DNA of 64,000 bases from Tildeniella torsiva UHER 1998/13D. Its GTDB lineage: Bacteria; Cyanobacteriota; Cyanobacteriia; Phormidesmidales; Phormidesmidaceae. Below the pieces are notes generated by a model. That model did not search any database and was not told the DNA's origin. It worked only from the letters and a program-made list of their open reading frames with translations. A program made the position numbers and the translations under genes. The number at the start of each line of letters is the position of its first letter. Within the stretch, counting starts at the first letter, position 1. The stretch covers positions 1 to 64,000 of the forward strand of contig JAHHIH010000004.1 of assembly GCA_019358835.1 (NCBI GenBank), read 5' to 3'. Below are positions 49,998 through 58,505 of this stretch, one piece after another.

Positions 49998-51707
49998 GGG
50001 GCCGTAGGGGTATTTGTAGGCCTGCCGCAGATTGCTGGCGCGGTAAACATGAATGGTTTCGGTTACTTCGCCGCCGCGCATGATCGGTACGGTGGCTAGC
50101 GGCTCAATGCTGTCGAAGAGGGGCCGGTAGCCTTCCACAATCTCATCGACTTGGGCAAAGCGATCCAAGGTCATGTAGAGTGCATCTTGGCCCACCCAGC
50201 CCTGGGGGTTAAACCAGTAGGCAAACCCCCGCGCATCTTGGCTAAAGGCCGTCACCGGCAGATCGACTGTGGGGTGGATAGCCATGGCAAAGTAGCCTCC
50301 CAGGTAATACTCGTTGGTGAAGACAAACCCCACCTCATTGAGAGCTGTGCGAATCTTTGGGATGCTGGCAAACTGCCGCTTGAGCTGACTAGTGTCGATC
50401 AGTTCTGTAGAGCCATCCTGCTCGACAGGGACTAGCCCACCAAACAGAGCGTAGGTGCTGGGTTTTTGCAGGACGCCGAGCTGTAGGTGCAGCAGCGCCA
50501 CCATCGACAGAGAGCCCAAAAACAGCCCTGAACCCCATAGCCAGCGGCGAACGAGACGGGGGCGATCGCGTTGCCAAACTAGCACCTGAGCGGCCAGCAA
50601 AATGGCGATGCCCCAGTAGCCAGGGGCAGGCCAGGCGGGCAAAATCTGCTGCTTGCCCCCCAGCAAGGTAAATAGCAGCATAATCGGCAGCGATAGCCAC
50701 AGCACTAGACCCCGTCTATAGTAATCTTGCCCTTCGTCGCCGACCAGGCTGGGGGAACGCAAGAGCAATGCCTGCTTTGCACCCTGTCGCGCCGCTACCC
50801 ACCACAGTGGAAAGCCAAACAGGGGAAACAGGTACACGATGGACAGCAGCCAGTAGCCCACCATCTGCCCCAAGCTAAAGCCACTGGGAGCATTGTTGCC
50901 ATCAAACCGCATACCCAGCTGAAAGCGAAAGGAAATCCAGTCGTTTTGGCTATTCCAGTACCACAGGGGGAAGAGGGTAAGAATGAAGACGCCCAAGGAA
51001 AGGAGCGTCCAGGGCGATCGCAGCGCCGCTCGGTAGGGCCGATAGGCGGCACAAAACCCCACCAGACTCACGCCCAGCACAAACCCGTGGTACTTGCTCA
51101 ACCCCGCCAGGGCCACCGTCAGCCCCAGCAGCACAATGCGCCAGGTGGGCACATAGGTCGCTTTAATTGCCCCAGAGTCCTCAATTTGGCTGCTATGGGG
51201 AAAAAACTCCCAAGCCGCGACCAGCAGCGTAGCGCTCCAAAACAAAATCAGCCCATTGTCGGGGGAGGTGAGAATGCCAAAGCCGATGGTAAACAGCGGT
51301 ATCAGCGTAACGATAGCCACCGTCATCTGGCCTACCGCCGCTGAAAACAGCCGCGTTGCCGCCAGATACAGCAGCCCTAAACTGAGGCAGTAGAGCACCA
51401 GCGCCCCAAGGCGAATGGTGAAGGGTGAGATCACCCCCGTGAGCCACCAGCCCAGCCCAGTGGTGAGGGCTACCAAGGGCGGATGGTCGAAATAGCTCAG
51501 GCTCAGGTAGCGGCTGTAGAGATAGTAGTAGGCTTCGTCGAATCCTGGAAACAGCCAGATTGCAACGATGGTGCGGTAGAGCAGGCCTCCCAACATTAGG
51601 GCTAGCAGCCCGGTAGCCCAGCCTGGTTGTTTGCGATCGCCCCCTACGGCGGGTCTTTGACCATCGCCTCCCCTGACGGCTCTATCCCCCTCGCGCCAAC
51701 CTGCCAT
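49953..51707 (-). CDS. GT39 family membrane glycosyltransferase
   Basis: This 584-residue protein has a Pro/Arg/Gly-rich N-terminus and about ten membrane helices. It belongs to the ArnT/PMT-like GT39 family, which uses polyprenyl-phosphate sugars outside the membrane. The first periplasmic loop has the catalytic Asp in FPGFDEAYYYLYSRYLSLSYFDHPPLVAL. A C-terminal soluble part carries ALFGGLVPVEQDGSTELIDTSQLK and YLGGYFAMAIH. AAGGAGAGG upstream of 51707 fixes the start. The gene is convergent and overlaps the WecA-like gene by 45 bases. The target could be lipid, protein or polysaccharide. Confidence 0.9.
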   Translation of the reverse strand: MAGWREGDRAVRGGDGQRPAVGGDRKQPGWATGLLALMLGGLLYRTIVAIWLFPGFDEAYYYLYSRYLSLSYFDHPPLVALTTGLGWWLTGVISPFTIRLGALVLYCLSLGLLYLAATRLFSAAVGQMTVAIVTLIPLFTIGFGILTSPDNGLILFWSATLLVAAWEFFPHSSQIEDSGAIKATYVPTWRIVLLGLTVALAGLSKYHGFVLGVSLVGFCAAYRPYRAALRSPWTLLSLGVFILTLFPLWYWNSQNDWISFRFQLGMRFDGNNAPSGFSLGQMVGYWLLSIVYLFPLFGFPLWWVAARQGAKQALLLRSPSLVGDEGQDYYRRGLVLWLSLPIMLLFTLLGGKQQILPAWPAPGYWGIAILLAAQVLVWQRDRPRLVRRWLWGSGLFLGSLSMVALLHLQLGVLQKPSTYALFGGLVPVEQDGSTELIDTSQLKRQFASIPKIRTALNEVGFVFTNEYYLGGYFAMAIHPTVDLPVTAFSQDARGFAYWFNPQGWVGQDALYMTLDRFAQVDEIVEGYRPLFDSIEPLATVPIMRGGEVTETIHVYRASNLRQAYKYPYGPSASALPQPPAGVAE

Positions 51708-51920
51708 CGGGTAGCCTCTCCTTAAAACAACCAATCCGCGACATAATCTAGGGACTTAGCCAATAGGCCAAACAGGCTTTTCCTGACGTCCCTGCAATGG
51801 TCATAATGACACTATTGCGCCCCGGCCATCCCATCGGCCCGGCCCCTTTCGCCCTAAGGATGCCCCATGCCACACAGTCCAGCGTTTCAGCCTGCCGAGA
51901 CCGAGACTTTATCCCCGGCC

Positions 51921-53192
51921 ATGCACAGCGCAGAGATTATCTGCGTGGGTACTGAGCTGCTGCTGGGGGACATTCTCAACGGCAACGCCCAGTTTTTGGC
52001 GAAAGAGCTGGCCAGTCTGGGCATTGCCCACTACTTCCAGACCGTGGTGGGCGACAACCCAGCCCGCATTCAGCAGGCGGTGACCACTGCCGCCGATCGC
52101 TTCGTCCAGCAGCCAGGAACGGCATCCCAGCTTCTGCTCTTTACCGGCGGCCTTGGCCCCACCCCCGACGATCTGACCATAGAGACGCTGGCCGACCTGT
52201 TTGGTGCGCCTCTGGTTGAGCACCCTGACCTATTGGCCGATATTGAGGCCAAATTTACCGCCCGAGGCCGGACGATGCCCCTCAGCAACCGCAAGCAGGC
52301 GCTGCTGCCCAAGGGAGCCACGGTGTTGCCCAACCCCCAGGGCACTGCTCCAGGGATTATCTGGTCGCCCCGGCCTGGGCTGACCCTGATGACCTTCCCC
52401 GGTGTGCCGAGGGAAATGCAGGCCATGTGGAAGGAAACCGCCGTACCCTACCTGCGCAGCCAGGGCTGGGTGACGACCACCATTGTCAGCCGCATGCTGC
52501 GGTTTTGGGGCATTAGCGAGTCGGCCCTGGCGGAGCAGGTTGCCCCCTACCTGAGCCAGGGGAACCCCACGGTTGCCCCCTACGCCAGCAAAGGTGAATC
52601 CAAACTGCGCATTAGCGTGCGGGCCGACTCTACCGCGGCGGCCCTGGCCAAAATTGAGCCGGTCGAAGCGGGAATTCGATCGCTGGTGGGCAACGACTGC
52701 TACGGGGCCGACGACGATACCCTGGCCTCAGTGGTCGGACAGCTGCTGCGGTTGCGGCAGCAAACCGTAGCCGTGGCTGAGTCTTGTACGGGCGGGGGCC
52801 TAGGGCAGCTCTTAACCGATATTGCGGGCAGCTCTGCCTACTTTTACGGCGGTGTGATTGCCTACGACAACCGAGTCAAAATCAATATCCTCAAAGTGGA
52901 TCCGGCTATTTTAGAAGAACAGGGGGCCGTGAGTGCGATCGTAGCCGAGCAGATGGCTCTAGGCGCTAAGTCGCTGCTGCAAACTGACTGGGCCTTGAGT
53001 ATTACCGGCATTGCTGGGCCAGATGGGGGCAGCGAGACCAAACCCGTAGGATTGGTCTACATTGGCCTGGCTACTCCCAAGGGCGATGTGTTGACCTACA
53101 AGCACGAGTTTTCTGGGTATCGGGGGCGCGATTGGGTGCGTCAGCTTAGTGCCCTTTCTGCCCTGGATGCTCTGCGGCGCAACCTGCTGTAA
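51921..53192 (+). CDS. cinA: Competence/damage-inducible protein CinA with NMN deamidase domain
   Basis: The 423-residue cytosolic protein has an N-terminal MoaB/MogA-like domain (IICVGTELLLGDILNGNAQFLAKELASLGI, LLFTGGLGPTPDDLTIE, FPGVPREMQAMW) with ADP-ribose pyrophosphatase activity in relatives. A C-terminal PncC domain (VAVAESCTGGGLGQLLTDIAGSSAYFYGGVIAYDNRVK, SITGIAGPDGGSETKPVG) recycles NMN in NAD salvage. I chose ATG 51921, where homology starts. An ATG at 51867 adds 18 residues. Confidence 0.95.
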   Translation: MHSAEIICVGTELLLGDILNGNAQFLAKELASLGIAHYFQTVVGDNPARIQQAVTTAADRFVQQPGTASQLLLFTGGLGPTPDDLTIETLADLFGAPLVEHPDLLADIEAKFTARGRTMPLSNRKQALLPKGATVLPNPQGTAPGIIWSPRPGLTLMTFPGVPREMQAMWKETAVPYLRSQGWVTTTIVSRMLRFWGISESALAEQVAPYLSQGNPTVAPYASKGESKLRISVRADSTAAALAKIEPVEAGIRSLVGNDCYGADDDTLASVVGQLLRLRQQTVAVAESCTGGGLGQLLTDIAGSSAYFYGGVIAYDNRVKINILKVDPAILEEQGAVSAIVAEQMALGAKSLLQTDWALSITGIAGPDGGSETKPVGLVYIGLATPKGDVLTYKHEFSGYRGRDWVRQLSALSALDALRRNLL

Positions 53193-53322
53193 TGGTTGGG
53201 TTGATCATTTGCTTCAAATGGCTATTATGTAATTATGGATGAATGCAGCCCCCGTCTGGCCTAGAGCCGGTTTTAGGTAAGAGCAACCGGGGTGGCGTGT
53301 GCCAGTAAGGAGTTTTGCCCTA

Positions 53323-53454
53323 ATGGACTACATCGAAAAGGCTCTCGAAAAACTGCGCGACTGGGTCGATAGAGTCATTGAAGCTCTATTTGGCCCTGAG
53401 CACCAGGCAGAGCCTGACCTGATTCCTATTCCGGTAGAAGAACCCCGCCGCTAG
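53323..53454 (+). CDS. Small 43-residue amphipathic protein
   Basis: A short frame starts at ATG 53323 after AAGGAG (about ten bases upstream) and ends with TAG at 53452. The product begins MDYIEKALEKLRDWVDRVIEALFGP, a perfect amphipathic helix, and ends in a Pro/Glu-rich tail (IPIPVEEPRR). Cyanobacteria encode small proteins of this layout that I recall as conserved but unnamed. Codon use and the ribosome site argue that it is real. A peripheral membrane or protein-contact role is inferred from the helix. Confidence 0.7.
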   Translation: MDYIEKALEKLRDWVDRVIEALFGPEHQAEPDLIPIPVEEPRR

Positions 53455-53594
53455 GGTGCTCTCAGAGAGTTTGCTTAGAGTTTGGCGATACCGTCGCTAA
53501 GATTAATTTGTGCTGGGGCGATACGTAGTCTGGCTGGTTAGATCTAGGCGAAAAATCAACGAGTTACGTCCCAGCGATAGGGCATTTAAGGGCA

Positions 53595-54062
53595 ATGTTA
53601 CCGTTTAGGGTTCAAGTCATTCACGGCCCAAATCTCAACATGCTGGGCCTGCGAGAACCCAATATCTATGGTCGGCAGACCTTAGCTACCATCGAAGAAT
53701 CCCTGGACGCTGAAGCGACTACCCTAGGGGTTGCTCTGGATTGCTTTCAATCCAACAGTGAAGGGGCGTTAGTGGACTGTGTTCAGGCTGCTTTTGGCCA
53801 AAAAGACGGTATTCTGATCAATCCTGGGGCCTATACCCACACCAGTGTGGCCATTCGAGATGCGATCGCAGCCGTTGCTATTCCCACGGTAGAAGTTCAC
53901 CTCAGCAATATCCACCAGCGCGAAGCCTTTCGCCATCACTCGTATATTGCTGCGGTGGCCGTGGGCCAAATCTGCGGCTTTGGGGCCGACAGCTATCGCC
54001 TGGGGCTGCACGCGCTGGTAAAGCACCTCAGAGACCTGCACCCAGCGATCGCAGATTCGTAG
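53595..54062 (+). CDS. aroQ: 3-dehydroquinate dehydratase, type II
   Basis: AroQ carries out the third step of the shikimate pathway in the cytosol as a dodecamer. The 155-residue protein has the family start [19 protein letters not shown], which includes the catalytic Tyr, [26 protein letters not shown] and [20 protein letters not shown] with the catalytic His. Length is normal. It is followed by miaE after 53 bases. Confidence 0.95.
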   Translation: MLPFRVQVIHGPNLNMLGLREPNIYGRQTLATIEESLDAEATTLGVALDCFQSNSEGALVDCVQAAFGQKDGILINPGAYTHTSVAIRDAIAAVAIPTVEVHLSNIHQREAFRHHSYIAAVAVGQICGFGADSYRLGLHALVKHLRDLHPAIADS

Positions 54063-54115
54063 TGGTTTAGACTTAGATCTGCGCTAAATTCCTCCTCGAA
54101 TCTTCTCGAAGTTGT

Positions 54116-54706
54116 ATGGCCACCGCCACAATTAAATTTCTAGAGACGCCAACCTCCCAAGCGTGGGTTGAGCAAGCTCTGGCTAACCTCGACGTGGTTT
54201 TGCTCGATCACGCCCAGTGCGAGCGCAAGGCGGCGGGGGTGGCCATGAGCCTAATCAATCGCTATCCGTCGGATGCTGAGTTGGTGAAGGCGCTGACTGC
54301 GATCGCCCAAGAAGAACTGGCCCACTTTGGCCAGGTGAATCAGTGGCTAGAGCGGCGCAGCATTCCCTTAGGCCCGTTGCCGCCACCGCCCTACGGAGCC
54401 GCCCTGCGTCAGCAGGTGCGCTCCGCCGAACCCCACCGTCAGCTCGATGTGCTGCTGGTGTCGGCGCTGATCGAAGCTCGCAGCCACGAACGGTTAGGCT
54501 TGTTGGGCCAGCACTGCCCCGACCCCGAACTCGCCCAGTTTTACCGCAGTCTTATGGCTTCAGAGGCCCGCCACTACGGCGCTTACTGGGTACTGGCCAC
54601 TGGGCGCTTTCCCCGGGCCGAGGTAGAAGGGCGACTAGCTGAATTAGCCGCCGCCGAAAGCGAAATTTTAGCTAGTCTTCACCCCCAGCCCCGCATTCAT
54701 AGCTAG
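54116..54706 (+). CDS. miaE: tRNA-(ms2io6A)-hydroxylase
   Basis: MiaE is a carboxylate-bridged di-iron monooxygenase that hydroxylates the isopentenyl group of ms2i6A37 in tRNA. The 196-residue helical protein shows the iron ligands in EELAHFGQV, EARSHERLGLL and SEARHYGAYW, each spaced on a helix as expected. It is adjacent to aroQ upstream and a GNAT gene downstream (11-base gap), likely one operon. Confidence 0.9.
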   Translation: MATATIKFLETPTSQAWVEQALANLDVVLLDHAQCERKAAGVAMSLINRYPSDAELVKALTAIAQEELAHFGQVNQWLERRSIPLGPLPPPPYGAALRQQVRSAEPHRQLDVLLVSALIEARSHERLGLLGQHCPDPELAQFYRSLMASEARHYGAYWVLATGRFPRAEVEGRLAELAAAESEILASLHPQPRIHS

Positions 54707-54717
54707 AGAAGAGTTCA

Positions 54718-55236
54718 ATGTCGCTAGACCACCACAGCACCTTTGGCCCCTACCTGATTCGCAGCTGGCAGCCTGGCGATCGCGCCGCCGCCGTGGCCAT
54801 CATTGGTCAAGTACTGCAAGAATACTGCCTCACCTGCGAACCGACTGCCAGCGATCGCGATGCCCTAGAAGTAGAGGCCTGCTATTGGGAAACCGGCGGC
54901 GAATTTTGGGTCGTCGAAACCGATGGCGAGCTGGTCGGTACCGCTGGGTATCGTCCTACCCAGCGTGGAGAGGGTGCCGTGGAGTTGCGCAAAATGTACC
55001 TGCTGCCCCAGGCGCGCGGACAAGGCCTGGGGCGCTATCTGCTCAGCACGCTAGAATCTGCCATTCAGCAGCGCGGCTTCACCGATATTTGGCTGGAAAC
55101 GGCCTCGGTGCTAAAGGAAGCGGTGGGGCTGTACGAAGCCAGCGGTTATGAATCTGCCAGTGGGGTCGAGACGGCTCGGTGCGATCGCGTCTACCGCAAG
55201 CGCTTACCCTCCGCTGCCTCTCATCCCGTTGGCTAG
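54718..55236 (+). CDS. GNAT family N-acetyltransferase
   Basis: The 172-residue protein has a GNAT fold. The central strand is ELVGTAGYRPT, the acetyl-CoA loop is MYLLPQARGQGLGRYLL (Q/RxxGxG/A), and the C-terminal motif is VGLYEASGYE. An N-terminal helix region (GDRAAAVAIIGQVLQEYCL) is typical of the subgroup. The substrate is unknown. It follows miaE closely, and AAGAG lies upstream of the ATG. Confidence 0.85.
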   Translation: MSLDHHSTFGPYLIRSWQPGDRAAAVAIIGQVLQEYCLTCEPTASDRDALEVEACYWETGGEFWVVETDGELVGTAGYRPTQRGEGAVELRKMYLLPQARGQGLGRYLLSTLESAIQQRGFTDIWLETASVLKEAVGLYEASGYESASGVETARCDRVYRKRLPSAASHPVG

Positions 55237-55313
55237 AAACGCGGGCTTCAGCCTCAACAGTCAGAAGTCAGCTATAATCGCCACATTAATACTGGAATAC
55301 TGGCTAGCCTGCT

Positions 55314-55865
55314 TTGATTGCCATCTATCCCGGCAGTTTTGACCCCATCACCCTGGGCCATTTAGACATCATTACCCGTGGCAGTCGACTGTTTGAACGG
55401 GTGATTGTGCTGGTGTCTAGCAACCCTAACAAGGTGCCGATGTTCTCTACCGATGAGCGCATTCGGCAAATCGAGCGATCGGTAGCGCACCTCAGCAACA
55501 TTGATATTGACCATTACGATGGGCTCACCATTAACTACGCCAGACAGCGCCATGCCCAAGTGCTGCTGCGGGGGCTGCGAGTGCTCTCCGATTTCGAAAA
55601 AGAGCTGCAAATGGCGCATACTAATAAGACCCTGGCCGACGATATTGAGACGCTTTTTCTATCAACTTCCACCGAGTACAGCTTTCTTAGCAGCAGCCTG
55701 GTCAAAGAAATCGCCCGCTTTGGCGGCCCCATAGACCACCTTGTTCCCCACCATGTAGCGCGAGACATTTACCAATGCTACGCCCAGACCCCGCCCGCCT
55801 CAATGCCCAGCCCCGCAGCGCCCAGTCCCGCAGTGCCGGTGCCCAAGCCAATGGATTGTCGGTAG
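55314..55865 (+). CDS. coaD: Phosphopantetheine adenylyltransferase
   Basis: CoaD adds AMP to phosphopantetheine, the penultimate step of coenzyme A synthesis. It has [17 protein letters not shown] with the T/HxGH motif at the N-terminus, [21 protein letters not shown], and [21 protein letters not shown] Pro/Ala/Ser-rich tail of about 25 residues after the domain end (CYAQTPPAS...) is not conserved. TTG at 55314 is the start. The tail overlaps, in another frame, the start of the downstream DivIVA-like gene. Confidence 0.95.
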   Translation: MIAIYPGSFDPITLGHLDIITRGSRLFERVIVLVSSNPNKVPMFSTDERIRQIERSVAHLSNIDIDHYDGLTINYARQRHAQVLLRGLRVLSDFEKELQMAHTNKTLADDIETLFLSTSTEYSFLSSSLVKEIARFGGPIDHLVPHHVARDIYQCYAQTPPASMPSPAAPSPAVPVPKPMDCR

Positions 55866-56587
55866 AGGCGGTGGAAACCAGTGCGACCCTCCCCAGCCCC
55901 GGTGACATTGACATACAGCAGGAACTCAACAAGCTCGAAGAGCTGATTTTAGCCAGCCCGCGCGTGCCCTTCAGCGGTCGTACCCTGGTCGATGAAGATC
56001 AGCTGCTTGACCAGCTCGATGCCATTCGCCTCAACCTGCCGCCGGCCTTTCGCCAGGCGGTGCAAATTTTGCAGCAGCGCAACACCCTGCTGGCCGAAGC
56101 CGAGCGCTATGCCCAAGACCTGATCGCCGCCGCCGAGCAGCAGGCCGCCCAAATGCTCGATGAGCTTGGCATTGTGCGCCAGGCCGAGCAAATGGCGCAA
56201 CAGCTTAAAACCCAGGCCCAGCAAGACTGCGACAGCCTGCGCACCCAGGTAATGGGCGACATTGAGCAAATGCAGCTCCAGGCCCAGCGTGAATGGGAGG
56301 CCCTGCGCCAGAAAGCCCTAGACGAGCAAGACATGATTCAGCAGGAAGCCGATGGTTATGCTGACCAGGTACTCTCCAACGTAGAGCAGCAGCTCTCTCA
56401 AATGTTGCGCATCATTCAAAACGGGCGCAGCCACCTTCAGCCCGTCAAGGAACCCCCAGCTCCTGTGCCAACCCAGCGCCCCAAGGCGAGCAAAGCGGTT
56501 CCACCGTCAGATCCACGAACCGATGTATCCCCAGAGCGCCCTGCCAATCGCCCCCGATCGCCGCAAAAGCCTGCCGCCGACCCATGA
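55775..56587 (+). CDS. cdv3: DivIVA-like cell division protein (Cdv3 family)
   Basis: The 270-residue cytosolic protein has a DivIVA-like start ([41 protein letters not shown], about residues 48-90). About 120 residues of continuous Gln/Glu/Ala-rich coiled coil follow, then a Pro/Arg-rich disordered tail. This matches the Cdv3 division protein of Synechococcus elongatus. ATG 55775 overlaps coaD by 91 bases. A GTG at 55871 would avoid the overlap but lacks a well-spaced ribosome site. Its stop overlaps ruvA by four bases. Confidence 0.75.
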   Translation: MLRPDPARLNAQPRSAQSRSAGAQANGLSVEAVETSATLPSPGDIDIQQELNKLEELILASPRVPFSGRTLVDEDQLLDQLDAIRLNLPPAFRQAVQILQQRNTLLAEAERYAQDLIAAAEQQAAQMLDELGIVRQAEQMAQQLKTQAQQDCDSLRTQVMGDIEQMQLQAQREWEALRQKALDEQDMIQQEADGYADQVLSNVEQQLSQMLRIIQNGRSHLQPVKEPPAPVPTQRPKASKAVPPSDPRTDVSPERPANRPRSPQKPAADP

Positions 56588-57210
56588 TCAGCTATCTCAA
56601 AGGGGTCTTGGCCGATATTCAAAAGCCTGGCAACCACAAAATTATCCTGACCCTGGACGTGAATCAGGTGGGCTACGACATGCAGGTACCCGCCCGTCAG
56701 CTATCGCTGCTGCCACCCTTGGGGGAGGTAGTGCAGCTCTTTAGCCACCTCTACTTTCGCGAAGACCAAGCGGTCTTGTTTGGCTTTGGCCTCCGGCAAG
56801 AGCGCGATCTGTTTCGGCTGTTGATTAGCGTCAGCGGCATTGGCCCCCAGATGGCCCTGGCCTTGCTTGACACCCTGGGCGAAGCTGAGCTAACCCAGGC
56901 GGTGGTGAGTGGCAACACCCGCCTGCTGTCGCGCACCCCAGGGGTGGGCAACAAAACGGCCGAACGTCTGGTGCTAGAGCTCAAAACCAAGCTCCAAGAC
57001 TGGCAGACCCAGTCAGGGGTTGGGCTGGTGCCTGCGGCTGGGCCGGTGCCTACCCTCTACGAAGAGGTTGAAACCACCCTCAGCGCCTTGGGCTACAGCC
57101 AGAGTGAAATTCTCAAGGCGCTACAGGCGGTGGGCCGTAACTCGACTCTACAGAAGACGGCGGATCCTGAAAGCTGGGTACGCGAGGCGATCGCCTGGCT
57201 CAGCCAGTAA
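56584..57210 (+). CDS. ruvA: Holliday junction ATP-dependent helicase subunit RuvA
   Basis: RuvA binds Holliday junctions as a tetramer and recruits the RuvB motor for branch migration. The 208-residue protein starts [12 protein letters not shown], has an OB-fold with LYFREDQAVLFGF, the helix-hairpin-helix pair ISVSGIGPQMALALLD and LSRTPGVGNKTAERLVLELK, and a C-terminal domain III (ETTLSALGYSQSEILKAL) that contacts RuvB. Start overlaps the cdv3 stop (ATGA). Confidence 0.95.
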   Translation: MISYLKGVLADIQKPGNHKIILTLDVNQVGYDMQVPARQLSLLPPLGEVVQLFSHLYFREDQAVLFGFGLRQERDLFRLLISVSGIGPQMALALLDTLGEAELTQAVVSGNTRLLSRTPGVGNKTAERLVLELKTKLQDWQTQSGVGLVPAAGPVPTLYEEVETTLSALGYSQSEILKALQAVGRNSTLQKTADPESWVREAIAWLSQ

Positions 57211-57313
57211 TCCTGCCTTCGACTTCTGGCTGGAGTTGATAGGGGCGGCGACCCCTATGCTATAGTGGAAAATCCTGACTCAAACCTATCCTTCTAGAGA
57301 AGCTGTCTGTCCC

Positions 57314-57583
57314 ATGACTCTGTTGCAAGCGCGCAAGCAGGAACTTATTTCCGACTACCAGGTGCACGAAACTGACACCGGCTCTGCCGATTTGCAGATT
57401 GCTATGCTCACCGATCGCATCAATCAGCTGAGCACCCACCTGCAAAAGAACAAAAAAGACTACTCGTCTCGCCGGGGCCTGCTCAAAATGATTGGCCACC
57501 GCAAGCGCCTCATGGCCTACCTGCAAAAGCAAGACTCTGAGCGCTACCGGGCTCTGATTCAAAAGCTCGGCATTCGCGGCTAG
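57314..57583 (+). CDS. rpsO: 30S ribosomal protein S15
   Basis: S15 binds 16S rRNA early in small-subunit assembly. The 89-residue protein has the usual pattern HETDTGSADLQIAMLTDRINQLSTHLQKNKKDYSSRRGLLKMIGHRKRLMAYL. It also represses its own mRNA in other bacteria. The 103-base gap from ruvA may hold its own promoter and leader. Confidence 0.95.
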   Translation: MTLLQARKQELISDYQVHETDTGSADLQIAMLTDRINQLSTHLQKNKKDYSSRRGLLKMIGHRKRLMAYLQKQDSERYRALIQKLGIRG

Positions 57584-57638
57584 GGCTTGTCAGACAAGGA
57601 AATTTCCAGACAAGACAACCCAATTATCTAGTGACTGT

Positions 57639-57659
57639 AGGGTGGGCATCGCCCACCGC
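57639..57659. repeat. Dispersed 21-bp palindromic repeat
   Basis: TAGGGTGGGCATCGCCCACC followed by G is the direct copy of the element that is inverted at 27163-27184 and degenerate at 20696-20715. It lies between rpsO and the PAM68 gene and could form a hairpin. Confidence 0.65.
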
Positions 57660-57840
57660 TGGGTAAAGTGTTTTCCAGAAGTCGCCTAAGGCTAGAGACT
57701 GTGCGCAGGCTGGGTTGAGACGACTGGAGCGATGATTCCTTGTCAGAACTTCCAGCCATTTGCCCAGGCTGCGCATCCAGGCTGAGTGAGCAGGGATGGC
57801 GGCCTGGCTTAAATATTGTCTGTTGTTGTCACGTAGCGCT

Positions 57841-58356
57841 ATGGCCCCTGATTCGTCTCGCAAGCGCCTGCCCTTTGAGCCTCGTAAGAGTGCTGCCAAG
57901 CCTGCCGAGGAGCCTAAAAAGGCTACTGCTAAGCCATCTCCTGGCAAAAGCGCAGCTCAGAAATCAGCTTCTGCCAACAAGGCCGCTTCCGCCAAGCCGG
58001 GGGTTGTTTCTAAAAAGAAAGATGGCGCTAAGCCGTCGGCCAAGTCAGCAACCGCTATCCCTGAGGTGGTGAGCGATCGCATGCTGCGGCGCATGCTGGC
58101 CTTCTCAGGTGTCCCGACCGGGGTGGGGATACTGACATTTTTCGTGAGCTACTACCTGGTGGTAAACCAGGTGGTAGAGCTGCCATCCTACTTTGTTTTG
58201 CTGATTACCCTGGGCTGCTTTGGCCTAGGGGTGGTAGGGCTTACCTACGGTGTCCTGTCGGCTTCCTGGGATGAAGATCGTCCCGGCACCCGGTTGGGTC
58301 TAGATGAGTTTCGGCTCAACTTTGGCCGCATGACTAGCGCCTGGGGGGCTAAGTAA
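57841..58356 (+). CDS. PAM68 family protein (photosystem II assembly)
   Basis: The 171-residue thylakoid-type membrane protein has a Lys/Ala/Ser-rich disordered N-terminus (MAPDSSRKRLPFEPRK...), two membrane helices (about 90-112 and 120-142), and a SASWDEDRPGTRLGLDEFRLNFGRM end typical of PAM68/DUF3464. PAM68 helps insert or assemble photosystem II core proteins. ATG 57841 matches the family start. Its position after rpsO is a common cyanobacterial order. Confidence 0.9.
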   Translation: MAPDSSRKRLPFEPRKSAAKPAEEPKKATAKPSPGKSAAQKSASANKAASAKPGVVSKKKDGAKPSAKSATAIPEVVSDRMLRRMLAFSGVPTGVGILTFFVSYYLVVNQVVELPSYFVLLITLGCFGLGVVGLTYGVLSASWDEDRPGTRLGLDEFRLNFGRMTSAWGAK

Positions 58357-58505
58357 GAGCGTTAACGTTGGAGTGTCCGAACTAAAAGACATCCTTCCTA
58401 AGGACGTGAATTCGGTCGTTGGGCCGGTCGCTCTGATATCCCAGATAAGTTTTAGTTGGAAGACTTTTAGCGATGGAATCTGAGAACCTGATGGTTCGCT
58501 CAGGC

